Shown: in pieces, positions 7,612 through 14,372 of the stretch | Layout: each line of letters begins with the position of its first letter | How positions within the stretch are numbered: the first letter of the stretch is position 1 | Source of the DNA: an uncultured Prevotella sp. | GTDB lineage: Bacteria; Bacteroidota; Bacteroidia; Bacteroidales; Bacteroidaceae | DNA: 15,281 nt | Reading direction: 5' to 3' | NCBI GenBank assembly: GCA_937906765.1 | Contig: CALCUV010000025.1 | Coordinates: 1-15,281 of the forward strand | Program-made: the position numbers and the translations under genes | Notes under the pieces: model-generated | What the model saw: only the letters and a program-made list of their open reading frames with translations | Database searches by the model: none | What the model was told of the DNA's origin: nothing

Positions 7612-7711
7612 TTAGACAGAAGAACAGAAGGACATAAGCATGAAAGGGAATGGACGTACTCCTACTGCCTTACAATCAAAAATAACTTTGTGCTTATGTT
7701 CTTATGTCTAA
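7612..7711. repeat. Octad-periodic inverted element, copy B1
   Basis: The left arm TTAGAC is followed by 8-bp units AGAAGAAC (7618), AGAAGGAC (7626) and ATAAGCAT (7634). The right arm has the complementary units GTGCTTAT (7690) and GTTCTTAT (7698), then GTCTAA. The left arm has one more octamer than the right. The central region contains TAACTTTG (7683-7690), a -7-like motif without a matching -33. The outer 19 bases of the right arm match those of element B2. Confidence 0.75.
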
Positions 7712-7755
7712 ACCCACCCAGCACCTGCTCACAGCGCAATCTGGCATCCCTCTCA

Positions 7756-7812
7756 CAAACTCTCAAATTGTCGTCCTTAAGTACCCAAACTGTTTTTCTT
7801 AAGTACCCAAAC
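7756..7812. repeat. Copy 2 of the dispersed ~35-bp repeat plus a partial third copy
   Basis: Positions 7756-7790 match the reverse complement of 866-900 with three differences. A partial copy, TTAAGTACCCAAAC, follows at 7799-7812. The two full copies are nearly 7 kb apart, both in gaps without genes and in opposite orientation. Confidence 0.75.
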
Positions 7813-7876
7813 AATTTTGCGCATTAGGCGTTACTGTTTTCAGAGAGAAGTAGAAAAGGCGGATGGTGTCGATTTG

Positions 7877-7973
7877 TTTAGACAGAAGAACAGAAGAACA
7901 AAAGAACTTTTTGGGGGATAAGAGCAGTAAGAAAACACCTATCCCCTTTTGTTCTTATGTTCTTATGTCTAAA
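7877..7973. repeat. Octad-periodic inverted element, copy B2
   Basis: The left arm TTTAGAC continues with AGAAGAAC (7884), AGAAGAAC (7892) and AAAAGAAC (7900). The right arm has CCCCTTTT (7943), GTTCTTAT (7951), GTTCTTAT (7959) and GTCTAAA. An inner GGGGATA (7914-7920) pairs with TATCCCC (7940-7946). As in B1, left-arm units carry G (AGAAG) where the complement of the right arm carries T (ATAAG), so the arms share the same mismatch in both elements. Confidence 0.78.
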
Positions 7974-8030
7974 AACTCAGTGTGTCTGTCTAAAATCCCA
8001 GTGTGTCTGTCCGAAAACTCGACGTCAGAC
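7968..8030. repeat. Three 21-bp tandem units
   Basis: Units lie at 7968-7988, 7989-8009 and 8010-8030. The first two differ at two positions and share CAGTGTGTCTG; the third is more diverged (begins TCCGAAAACTC). The array overlaps the right end of element B2 and shares its TGTCTAAA boundary. Confidence 0.75.
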
Positions 8031-8039
8031 AGTCGTATT

Positions 8040-8080
8040 AAAAAGAAAACGCCAACGTACGGACTTGTACGCTGGCGTTT
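8040..8080 (-). terminator. Intrinsic terminator of the minus-strand unit ending in radA
   Basis: A 14-bp stem (8067-8080 with 8047-8060) has a 6-nt loop. On the minus strand the one imperfect pair is a G-U wobble, while on the plus strand it is an A-C mismatch, which supports minus orientation. It is followed on the minus strand by a T-rich tract (8040-8044). It lies 22 nt past the radA stop. Confidence 0.87.
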
Positions 8081-8102
8081 CTTGCTTTATGCGGGATATA
8101 TC

Positions 8103-9488
8103 CTATCCAAACAGTTCGCGCAGGGCATGTTCTACGCGGGCTACTGGAACGAGTTCGATGTTGTATTGCTTAGGGTCGATTGACTTCATGTTAGCCTCGG
8201 GCAAGAGGAAGCGGCGGAAGCCTAACTTTTCAGCCTCAGCAATGCGTTGAGCAATGCGGTTGACGGGGCGTATTTCTCCGCTCAGCCCTACTTCTCCCGC
8301 CATACATACATTACGCTCAATCGCCGTATCTACGTTACTTGAAAGCACTGCAGCAATAACCGAAAGGTCTATGGCAGGGTCGCTCACGCGGATGCCTCCT
8401 GCGATGTTGAGAAAGACGTCCTTCTGAACAAGTTTAAACCCTACGCGCTTCTCCAAGACGGCAAGAAGCATGTTTAAGCGGCGAAGGTCGAAGCCTGTGG
8501 CAGAACGTTGGGGCGTTCCGTAAGCAGCAGTGGAAACTAAGGCTTGCGTTTCGATAAGGAAGGGGCGAACGCCTTCGATGGCAGCAGAAATGGCGATACC
8601 TGAAAGTTCTTCTCCGCTCTGCGTGAGGAGTAAGCCCGAGGGATTATCTACGGGGCGTAGTCCGTCAGCGTTCATTTCGTAGATGCCAATCTCAGAGGTG
8701 GAACCGAAACGGTTTTTAATGCTGCGCAAAATGCGATAGAAATAGTGGCGGTCGCCTTCAAATTGCAAGACAGTATCAACAATGTGTTCCAAAACCTTAG
8801 GTCCGGCGATGCTTCCCTCCTTCGTGATGTGGCCAATGAGAATTACGGGCACGTTGCTCTCTTTGGCATACTTCAAGATGGCGGCTGCACACTCGCGAAT
8901 CTGAGTGACGCTACCGGGTGAGGATTCTACGGTCTCGGTGGCGATAGTCTGTATGGAGTCAATGATTACAAGTCCAGGCTGAGTGTTCTTAATGTGCGTG
9001 AAGATGGCTTCAAGATTCGTTTCACACACAAGGAGGCAGTCGGAAGGTTCTTGCGTGATGCGGTCAGCGCGTAGTTTTATTTGGCGTTCGCTTTCTTCGC
9101 CGCTCACATAGAGTATGCGGCGCTCCTTCATGGCGAGCACGGTTTGCAATAAGAGTGTAGATTTCCCGATACCGGGTTCTCCGCCCAACAGAATGAGCGA
9201 CCCGGGCACGAGTCCGCCACCTAAAACGCGATTTAACTCAGCGTCGTGGGTGTCAATGCGAGGTTCTTCTTCTGCCGACACGTTACGCAGCGCAACGGGT
9301 TGCGTACGCTGACCGTCAAGTCCCGTCAAGGCATGACGCGCTTGGACTTCGGCTTGGCGAGAAGAAGCATTGTGAATGCGGAGTTCCTTAAACGTGTTCC
9401 ACTGTCCGCAAGCCGGACATTTCCCTTGCCATTTAGGAGATTCCTGTCCGCAATGTTCACAGACATATACTGTTTTATCTTTGGGCAT
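8103..9488 (-). CDS. radA: DNA repair protein RadA
   Basis: RadA (Sms) is a RecA-like ATPase and helicase that promotes branch migration of recombination intermediates and helps process stalled forks. The 461 residues show the N-terminal zinc finger CEHCG...CPAC (Cys10, 13, 24, 27), Walker A GEPGIGKST (103-111), the RadA-specific KNRFG motif near 260, and a Lon-like C-terminal domain ending LRELFG. The start at 9488 was chosen because MPKDKTVYVCEHCG is the typical family N-terminus; the frame extends upstream to 9551 only through the octad repeat and is unlikely to be translated. It lies 112 bp downstream of mutS on the same strand and is followed by a good terminator. Confidence 0.95.
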   Translation of the reverse strand: MPKDKTVYVCEHCGQESPKWQGKCPACGQWNTFKELRIHNASSRQAEVQARHALTGLDGQRTQPVALRNVSAEEEPRIDTHDAELNRVLGGGLVPGSLILLGGEPGIGKSTLLLQTVLAMKERRILYVSGEESERQIKLRADRITQEPSDCLLVCETNLEAIFTHIKNTQPGLVIIDSIQTIATETVESSPGSVTQIRECAAAILKYAKESNVPVILIGHITKEGSIAGPKVLEHIVDTVLQFEGDRHYFYRILRSIKNRFGSTSEIGIYEMNADGLRPVDNPSGLLLTQSGEELSGIAISAAIEGVRPFLIETQALVSTAAYGTPQRSATGFDLRRLNMLLAVLEKRVGFKLVQKDVFLNIAGGIRVSDPAIDLSVIAAVLSSNVDTAIERNVCMAGEVGLSGEIRPVNRIAQRIAEAEKLGFRRFLLPEANMKSIDPKQYNIELVPVARVEHALRELFG

Positions 9489-9494
9489 AAGTCT

Positions 9495-9600
9495 CTTTAA
9501 GGTTTTGAGGTGATGAGGTTTTAAGGTGATGAGGTTCTGTCCGGTCTGCAAGTCTTAAACCCTTAAAACCTCATCACCTAAAAACCTAAAAACCTATTTA
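9495..9600. repeat. Octad-periodic inverted repeat filling the mutS-radA gap
   Basis: The left half (9495-9534) is five 8-bp units: CTTTAAGG, TTTTGAGG, TGATGAGG, TTTTAAGG and TGATGAGG. An 18-bp centre (9535-9552) follows. The right half (9553-9600) is six units such as CCTTAAAA, CCTCATCA and CCTAAAAA (twice). A perfect 19-bp inverted repeat links 9508-9526 with 9561-9579. The right half stops exactly at the mutS stop codon (9601), and the left begins 6 bp from the radA ATG. Transcribed RNA would fold strongly just before the radA start. Confidence 0.85.
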
Positions 9601-10446
9601 CTACTTCCCCGTTACAATACGCTTCAGCGTGTCCAACTTATTAAGCGCCTCCATGGGGGTAAGGTTGTTGATATCTACCTGAAGCAGTTCGTCGCGTATT
9701 TGCATCAGAACGGGGTCATCAAGTTGGAAAAATGAAAGTTGGGTACTTCCCGAGGCAATGGTGTCAGACATTTGTTGCACAGCCTCTGCTGGACTTCCAT
9801 TTGCATGATTACGTTCCAGTTGTTTAAGTACAACTTCCGAGCGGTCAACTATTGTACGCGGCATTCCTGCCATTCTTGCCACGTGAATACCAAAGGAATG
9901 TTCCGAACCTCCTCTCATAAGTTTGCGCAAGAAAATAACTTTGTTGCCCGACTCCTTAACCGAGACGTTAAAGTTTTTAACGCGCGGATAAAGTTCTTCC
10001 ATTTCGTTGAGTTCATGGTAGTGAGTGGCAAAAAGAGTACGCGCAGGCGCCACAGGGTTTTCGTGAAGGTATTCTACAATAGACCAAGCAATAGATATCC
10101 CATCGTAAGTGCTCGTTCCGCGCCCAAGTTCGTCAAACAAGACTAATGAGCGCTCCGTGATGTTATTCATAATATTCGCCGCCTCACTCATTTCCACCAT
10201 AAAGGTACTTTCACCCACAGAGATATTATCACTTGCGCCCACACGAGTGAAGATTTTGTCCACCACACCGACACGTGCGCTTTCGGCAGGCACAAACGAA
10301 CCGATTTGAGCGAGAAGCGTGATGAGTGCAGTCTGACGTAGGAGCGCCGATTTACCTGCCATGTTCGGCCCAGTGATAATGATAATCTGCTGACTGGTAG
10401 TGTCGAGATGGACATCGTTAGCGATGTATTCCTCACCCACTGGCAT
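9601..10446 (-). CDS. mutS: MutS C-terminal part: ATPase and dimerisation domain
   Basis: This open part of 281 residues follows the nonsense codon and has an ATG six bases after it. It holds the whole MutS domain V: Walker A GPNMAGKS (26-33 of this part), Walker B with DELGRGTST (105-113), and FATHYHEL, followed by the usual C-terminal end ([14 protein letters not shown]). The ABC-type ATPase is complete but lacks the mismatch-binding and clamp domains. Whether it is made as a separate protein is unknown; no Shine-Dalgarno sequence was seen before its ATG. Confidence 0.75.
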   Translation of the reverse strand: MPVGEEYIANDVHLDTTSQQIIIITGPNMAGKSALLRQTALITLLAQIGSFVPAESARVGVVDKIFTRVGASDNISVGESTFMVEMSEAANIMNNITERSLVLFDELGRGTSTYDGISIAWSIVEYLHENPVAPARTLFATHYHELNEMEELYPRVKNFNVSVKESGNKVIFLRKLMRGGSEHSFGIHVARMAGMPRTIVDRSEVVLKQLERNHANGSPAEAVQQMSDTIASGSTQLSFFQLDDPVLMQIRDELLQVDINNLTPMEALNKLDTLKRIVTGK

Positions 10447-10452
10447 GAGCGT

Positions 10453-12225
10453 TTAAATTACGGGGTGGCGACCCTGAACGATATCTAAGGACATTGTTTC
10501 GTCAACTACGGGGCGCACATAGCGATGGAGTGCCGCCACATGGGCTAATGAATGAAGGCAATCGAGAGTGGAGAGCGCACGAGCGTTACGCTGGAGCAAG
10601 GCAATGAAACCAAGGGCGTATTGTGCAAGTTCGTTGTAGAGGCGGGTCTCAAGTGCAAGAATGCGATCCTCAGCACCGAGGATTTTTTCCTCATATTCCT
10701 TCAACTCTTGGGTAATGTAGCGCTCGGCTTGGGCTAATGTTTGCTTGCGAATCCATTCGGCGGGCACATTATCCTTATACGTGTTGCGCACTTCGATATA
10801 GTAACCAAACACATTGTTGAAGCCTATCTTCAAACTGGGAATTCCCGTCTGCTGACTCTCACGTTGTTGCATCTGCAGGAGATAGTCTTTTCCCGATGTG
10901 GAAATGGCGCGTAAATCATCAAGTTCTTCGTTTACCCCAGCGCCAATTACGCCTCCCTTAGCTACTAACGCGGGTGGGTCAAGGCGAAGATCGTGGAGTA
11001 TTCGAGACCTAAGTTCCTCGCAACAATCAAGACGGAGCCCTAACTGGCGAATAAAGTCATCAGACGTATTCGCGCAGGCTTCTTTTAGGCGTGCAACGCT
11101 ATCAAGGGCAATTCGCAGTTGCTGCATTTCTCGAGGATTGACGCGCCCTACTGCTACTTTTGAAACAATGCGTTCCAAATCGCCAATTCTTTCTAACTCC
11201 TGCTGACAAAGGTCACGAAAATCGGGTTGTCGGAAAAAACATTCTACGCCGTTCTGTCGTTCTTCGATTTCTCGAACGGAACGAAGGGGGAACATGAGCC
11301 ATCTGCTGAGCAAACGTGCTCCCATCGGTGTGAGCGTATGGTCAATAACGTTGAGCAACGACCTTCCGCCCTCGTTCATCGGGCGAACGAGTTCAAGGTT
11401 GCGAGTTGTAAATTTGTCTAAACGTACGTAGCGCTCTTCCTCAATAGGCTGGAGGCGCGTAATGTGGGAAACCTGTGTGTGCTGGGTCTGTTCCAAGTAG
11501 ATGAGAATGGCACCTGCTGCCACCGTAGCGGCTTGAAGATGCTCCACACCGAAACCCTTGAGATTCTTGACGTCGAAGTGTTTCAGGAGTTTCTCACGCC
11601 CCGTTGTGTCATTGAAAGCCCAGTCGTCGAGTTCGAAGATAAAGTATTTCGCTCCGTAAAGTCCCACGAAGCGGTCCTTACGTCCGCGCTCCACCAATAC
11701 TTCCTTTGGTGCAAACCCGCCTAAGAGTTTGTCGATAGTCTCAGGCGTGCCCTCGGTGAGCAGAAATTCGCCTGTAGAGATGTCTAAAAGGGAAAGCCCA
11801 ACGGCAGTTTTTCCGAAATGCACGGCAGCCAGGAAGTTGTTTTCGCGACTTGTCAACACATTGTCGGCAATCGCTACGCCTGGAGTTACGAGTTCGGTGA
11901 TGCCACGCTTTACAAGTTTCTTCGCCAACTTAGGGTCTTCCAATTGGTCGCAAATGGCGACACGATAACCTGCTCTGACAAGGCGCGGCAAGTAAGTGTC
12001 GAGCGCATGATGGGGAAAACCGGCCATTTCTGTCTGTGTGGTCGTTGCGCTTTTGCCATTGTTACGACGCGTCAAGGTGATGCCGAGCACCTGAGCGGCA
12101 ATCACGGCATCATCACAGTAGGTTTCATAGAAGTCTCCGCAACGAAACAGCAACACAGCGTCAGGGTGTTTCGACTTTAAGTCGTAAAACTGCTTCATCA
12201 TCGGGGTTAATTCTTCTTTCGCCAT
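10453..12225 (-). CDS. mutS: MutS N-terminal part: mismatch-binding, connector, core and clamp domains
   Basis: This 590-residue open part starts at an ATG typical for MutS ([17 protein letters not shown]). The mismatch-reading Phe-X-Glu motif is present as GDFYE (F32, E34). Domains I to IV follow without a gap, and the part ends at GRHPVI, immediately before the conserved Glu and about 25 residues before the Walker A motif. Alone it could not hydrolyse ATP or signal to MutL. It lies 65 bp downstream of pdxB. Confidence 0.85.
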   Translation of the reverse strand: MAKEELTPMMKQFYDLKSKHPDAVLLFRCGDFYETYCDDAVIAAQVLGITLTRRNNGKSATTTQTEMAGFPHHALDTYLPRLVRAGYRVAICDQLEDPKLAKKLVKRGITELVTPGVAIADNVLTSRENNFLAAVHFGKTAVGLSLLDISTGEFLLTEGTPETIDKLLGGFAPKEVLVERGRKDRFVGLYGAKYFIFELDDWAFNDTTGREKLLKHFDVKNLKGFGVEHLQAATVAAGAILIYLEQTQHTQVSHITRLQPIEEERYVRLDKFTTRNLELVRPMNEGGRSLLNVIDHTLTPMGARLLSRWLMFPLRSVREIEERQNGVECFFRQPDFRDLCQQELERIGDLERIVSKVAVGRVNPREMQQLRIALDSVARLKEACANTSDDFIRQLGLRLDCCEELRSRILHDLRLDPPALVAKGGVIGAGVNEELDDLRAISTSGKDYLLQMQQRESQQTGIPSLKIGFNNVFGYYIEVRNTYKDNVPAEWIRKQTLAQAERYITQELKEYEEKILGAEDRILALETRLYNELAQYALGFIALLQRNARALSTLDCLHSLAHVAALHRYVRPVVDETMSLDIVQGRHPVI

Positions 12226-12290
12226 GGAGATTTATTCAAGTAAAGGGAACGGTGTAGCGCCTACCGCTCTCTCATGTTAGACAAATTATT

Positions 12291-13322
12291 TTAGCATTCG
12301 CGGCGCAAGGGATAGTCGCCACGAAGTTTTTCAAAATTTTCGGGATGTGCCTTTAGGACTTCACTATCTCGAAGGGGATTGTAAAGACGTAGGGGAGAAT
12401 CGGGCGCCACCGCCATTTCGGGATAATAGGAAAAGCCTTCGGGGAGCGCAGGTGCGGAAACCTCAAAGGTAACCTCCTTATTGAAATGACGGGCTACGGC
12501 CTCAAGCGCCATGCGTGTGCCATTCGCCTTGCCGTCTGCCGAATAACCGGCAATATGGGGCGTTCCGAGAAATACCTTACGGAGCAATTCGCGATTGATT
12601 GCGGGTTCGTTTTCCCAGGTATCAATAACCGCCGCACTCACCCACCCTTCGTCGAGCGCCTGACTCAGGGCCGCGCCATCAACCACCTCTCCGCGCCCCG
12701 CATTTATCAAAATAGGGCGACGCTTTAAGCCTTTGAGGAAAGCGGCATTCACAAGGTGATGCGTGGGATGCGCACCGTCCATGACAAGAGGCGTATGAAT
12801 CGTAATCACATTACATTCCGCTTGCAACTGTGAGAGCGAAGCGGCATGCTTTGCGAAATCCGCCTCCTTTTCAGCCCTTGGGGGGTCATTCAGAAGCACA
12901 CGGCAACCCATACGTTCCAATCGCTCCACCACACGTCGGCCTACGTTGCCCACACCTACGACTCCGACGGTGCAATCCGAAAGTTCAACCTTCCCTTCTT
13001 TCGCAAGGAGGAGCAGGGATGTCTCTACATATTGCGCCACACTCGTTGCGTTACACCCAGGACAGTTTGTCCAGGCAATATCCGCCTCACGCAGGTAGTC
13101 AACATCCAGATGGTCAAAACCAATCGTAGCGGTGGCGATAAACTGCACCTTAGCGCCTTCGAGCAATGCCTTATTGCACAAAGTGCGTGTGCGCGTAATG
13201 AGCACATCTGCCTCACGCACATCCTCAGCCGTGATTTTCGCACCGGGAAGATAGACCGTCTCACCCAACTTCTCGGCTTCGCCACGGATGAAAGGTATTT
13301 TGTCGTCGATGATGAGTTTCAT
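12291..13322 (-). CDS. pdxB: 4-phosphoerythronate dehydrogenase PdxB
   Basis: PdxB oxidises 4-phospho-D-erythronate to 2-oxo-3-hydroxy-4-phosphobutanoate, the second step of the DXP-dependent pyridoxal phosphate pathway, in the cytosol. The 343 residues show the D-2-hydroxyacid dehydrogenase fold: ATIGFDHLD, the NAD-binding VGVVGVGNVGRRVVERLERMG, and catalytic residues Arg in NAGRGE, Glu in WENEP and His in TPHIAGYS. TPHIAGYSADGK is characteristic of PdxB. The short C-terminal region fits the small dimerisation domain. The ATG overlaps the stop codon of the DUF3108 gene by one base (TAATG), indicating translational coupling. Confidence 0.94.
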   Translation of the reverse strand: MKLIIDDKIPFIRGEAEKLGETVYLPGAKITAEDVREADVLITRTRTLCNKALLEGAKVQFIATATIGFDHLDVDYLREADIAWTNCPGCNATSVAQYVETSLLLLAKEGKVELSDCTVGVVGVGNVGRRVVERLERMGCRVLLNDPPRAEKEADFAKHAASLSQLQAECNVITIHTPLVMDGAHPTHHLVNAAFLKGLKRRPILINAGRGEVVDGAALSQALDEGWVSAAVIDTWENEPAINRELLRKVFLGTPHIAGYSADGKANGTRMALEAVARHFNKEVTFEVSAPALPEGFSYYPEMAVAPDSPLRLYNPLRDSEVLKAHPENFEKLRGDYPLRREC

Positions 13323-14113
13323 TATTTGTGTCTGACGCCTTTTGCCGTTTTCAAGAATGCCTTTGCCGAACCGAATTTGAGGTTCAGGTCAAGGCGTACG
13401 GGAAGGTGGTTTTTATCATTGGTTACGTAAAAGGTCACGATGTCTTTTTCCTTCTTGCCCTTCTTTTCCACGAAGGAGAAGACAAGGCAGTCAAACGTTT
13501 CATCCGTATAATCATTCGTGAATTTCTCACGCCCGCGATAGACAATGTATTGGCGTTCGCAATGCTTGCCTTCGGCCATCATGAAAGAGATGCGGTCGCC
13601 CACTTTAAACTTACTTCCGTCAAACGAGCGCGCCTTAAGGAGCATGCTAATCATGTCATAGGGGCATTCGTTTACCGTGACCGTCTTCTTCGTTGCGGGT
13701 TTGTCATTCTTTTGATAACTGAGGTTCAAATGCGCTATGCCATTCTCGTAATTGTAATGCACAATCTCGTTGCGATACGTGTTTCCCTCATACGCCGCCT
13801 TCTGATAGAACAGCGGAACTATGTCAGTCGTGACATAGGAAGTGAGCGTGTCGCGCATCACAAAGTAACGGTCGGCCTGCTTTGAGCCTCGCGTAATGAG
13901 ATAAGCACGATAGGCATCCTGACCTTTATACTGCGTCTGCTTAATATCCATTTGCGCAGAACCCACCTTTATCCAAATAAACTTCCAATTGAAATAAAGG
14001 TCATAATCCAAGTGTTCACCACTCTTGAATGCCGTGTTCACGACAGGACATTGCGCTCCAGCGCTGCATGCAAGCAACAGGGCGCTGATGAGAAGTAGGA
14101 GTTTGTGTTTCAT
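13322..14113 (-). CDS. DUF3108 domain secreted protein
   Basis: This 263-residue protein starts with a signal sequence (MKHKLLLLISALLLACSAGA). AGA before Gln suggests signal peptidase I cleavage, but LLAC could also be read as a lipobox, so a lipoprotein is possible. The mature part is a beta-rich DUF3108 domain (GEHLDYDLYFNWKFIWIKVG; PVRLDLNLKFGSAKAFL), expected in the periplasm or at the inner face of the outer membrane. The function is unknown. The start at 14113 is preferred to an in-frame ATG at 14164 because only 14113 places the signal peptide at the N-terminus, and the upstream stretch is a hairpin-forming leader. The stop overlaps the pdxB start. Confidence 0.88.
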   Translation of the reverse strand: MKHKLLLLISALLLACSAGAQCPVVNTAFKSGEHLDYDLYFNWKFIWIKVGSAQMDIKQTQYKGQDAYRAYLITRGSKQADRYFVMRDTLTSYVTTDIVPLFYQKAAYEGNTYRNEIVHYNYENGIAHLNLSYQKNDKPATKKTVTVNECPYDMISMLLKARSFDGSKFKVGDRISFMMAEGKHCERQYIVYRGREKFTNDYTDETFDCLVFSFVEKKGKKEKDIVTFYVTNDKNHLPVRLDLNLKFGSAKAFLKTAKGVRHK

Positions 14114-14128
14114 AAGTAGAGAATCAAA

Positions 14129-14168
14129 CGGTGTGTCAGGAAAGACAGCAGTCCGTCTTGACACACCG
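14129..14168 (-). promoter_or_regulatory. Strong hairpin in the DUF3108 leader
   Basis: CGGTGTGTCA (14129-14138) and TGACACACCG (14159-14168) form a perfect 10-bp inverted repeat; AGAC (14143-14146) and GTCT (14155-14158) can extend it inside after a 4-nt bulge. It ends 15 nt before the start codon. A -7-like CATCTTTG (plus 14177-14184, one mismatch to TAnnTTTG) could place the hairpin at the 5' end of the mRNA, but no -33 element sits at normal spacing. The rest of the 14169-14372 gap shows nothing convincing. Confidence 0.5.
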
Positions 14169-14372
14169 TAATTTTACAAAGATGATTCCACGTTTTTGAC
14201 TCACATCTGCAAGGGGCTTTAAAAGCAAAAAATCAAGAAATTAGATTTAGCCAAAATAAAACCTTAAACAGGAAAAACAATGAGAGACTTTGCGCGCACA
14301 ATTAGTAACTTCAGGCGCGCTATGTCTTAAATTGTTTTCAGAGGGTGAAGGTGAGTCAGAAATGAGTGGTGA

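Larger units (their letters stand above)
7574..8102. other. Gene-free, repeat-rich interval between tRNA and radA
   Basis: I find no supportable gene in this 529-bp stretch. It holds two related 8-bp-periodic inverted elements (7612-7711 and 7877-7973), copy 2 of the dispersed 35-bp repeat plus a partial copy (7756-7812), a 21-bp tandem triplet (7968-8030), and the radA terminator (8040-8080). The octamer TTTAGACA, on either strand, recurs at 7705-7712, 7877-7884, 7966-7973 and 7987-7994, with GTTAGACA at 7611-7618. The only long open frame (7863-8183, plus strand) runs over the repeats and into the end of radA and looks spurious. Confidence 0.75.
9601..12225 (-). pseudogene. mutS: mutS interrupted by one in-frame nonsense codon
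   Basis: MutS recognises base mismatches and small loops and starts mismatch repair with MutL. Start (12225), frame and end (9601) give a normal-size MutS of about 874 codons, but TAA stands at 10455-10453 (codon 591). Minus-strand reading across it is GRHPVI, stop, TLMPVGEEY. In the family HPV(I/V) is followed by a conserved Glu, so one G-to-T change turning GAA into TAA explains it. The remaining protein has no frameshift and both halves keep their motifs. Other genes here end normally with TAA, so the codon is not reassigned. It may be a recent inactivation, a sequencing error, or a split gene with reinitiation at the ATG six bases later. The two open parts are listed separately. Confidence 0.85.

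Noticed and set aside
7683..7690. Second TAACTTTG promoter element inside element B1
   Set aside because: There is no TTTG at the -33 distance and no gene downstream on the plus strand; kept only as a remark in the element entry.
7863..8183. 106-codon plus-strand open frame between the tRNA and radA
   Set aside because: It runs through the inverted element, the tandem triplet and the radA terminator, then overlaps the radA end antisense; its protein reflects the repeats and has no recognisable domain.
9489..9551. Upstream start for radA giving 21 extra residues
   Set aside because: The extension is encoded by the octad repeat and is absent from the usual RadA N-terminus, which begins a few residues before the zinc finger.
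10447..10455. Reassigned or read-through TAA in mutS
   Set aside because: murC, ftsQ and ftsA in the same window end with ordinary TAA, so code reassignment is unlikely; I saw no recoding signal, though read-through cannot be excluded.
14292..14320. GCGCGC inverted pair as a terminator for the Ig-like gene
   Set aside because: The stem is only 6 bp with a 17-nt loop and no T-run on the minus strand.
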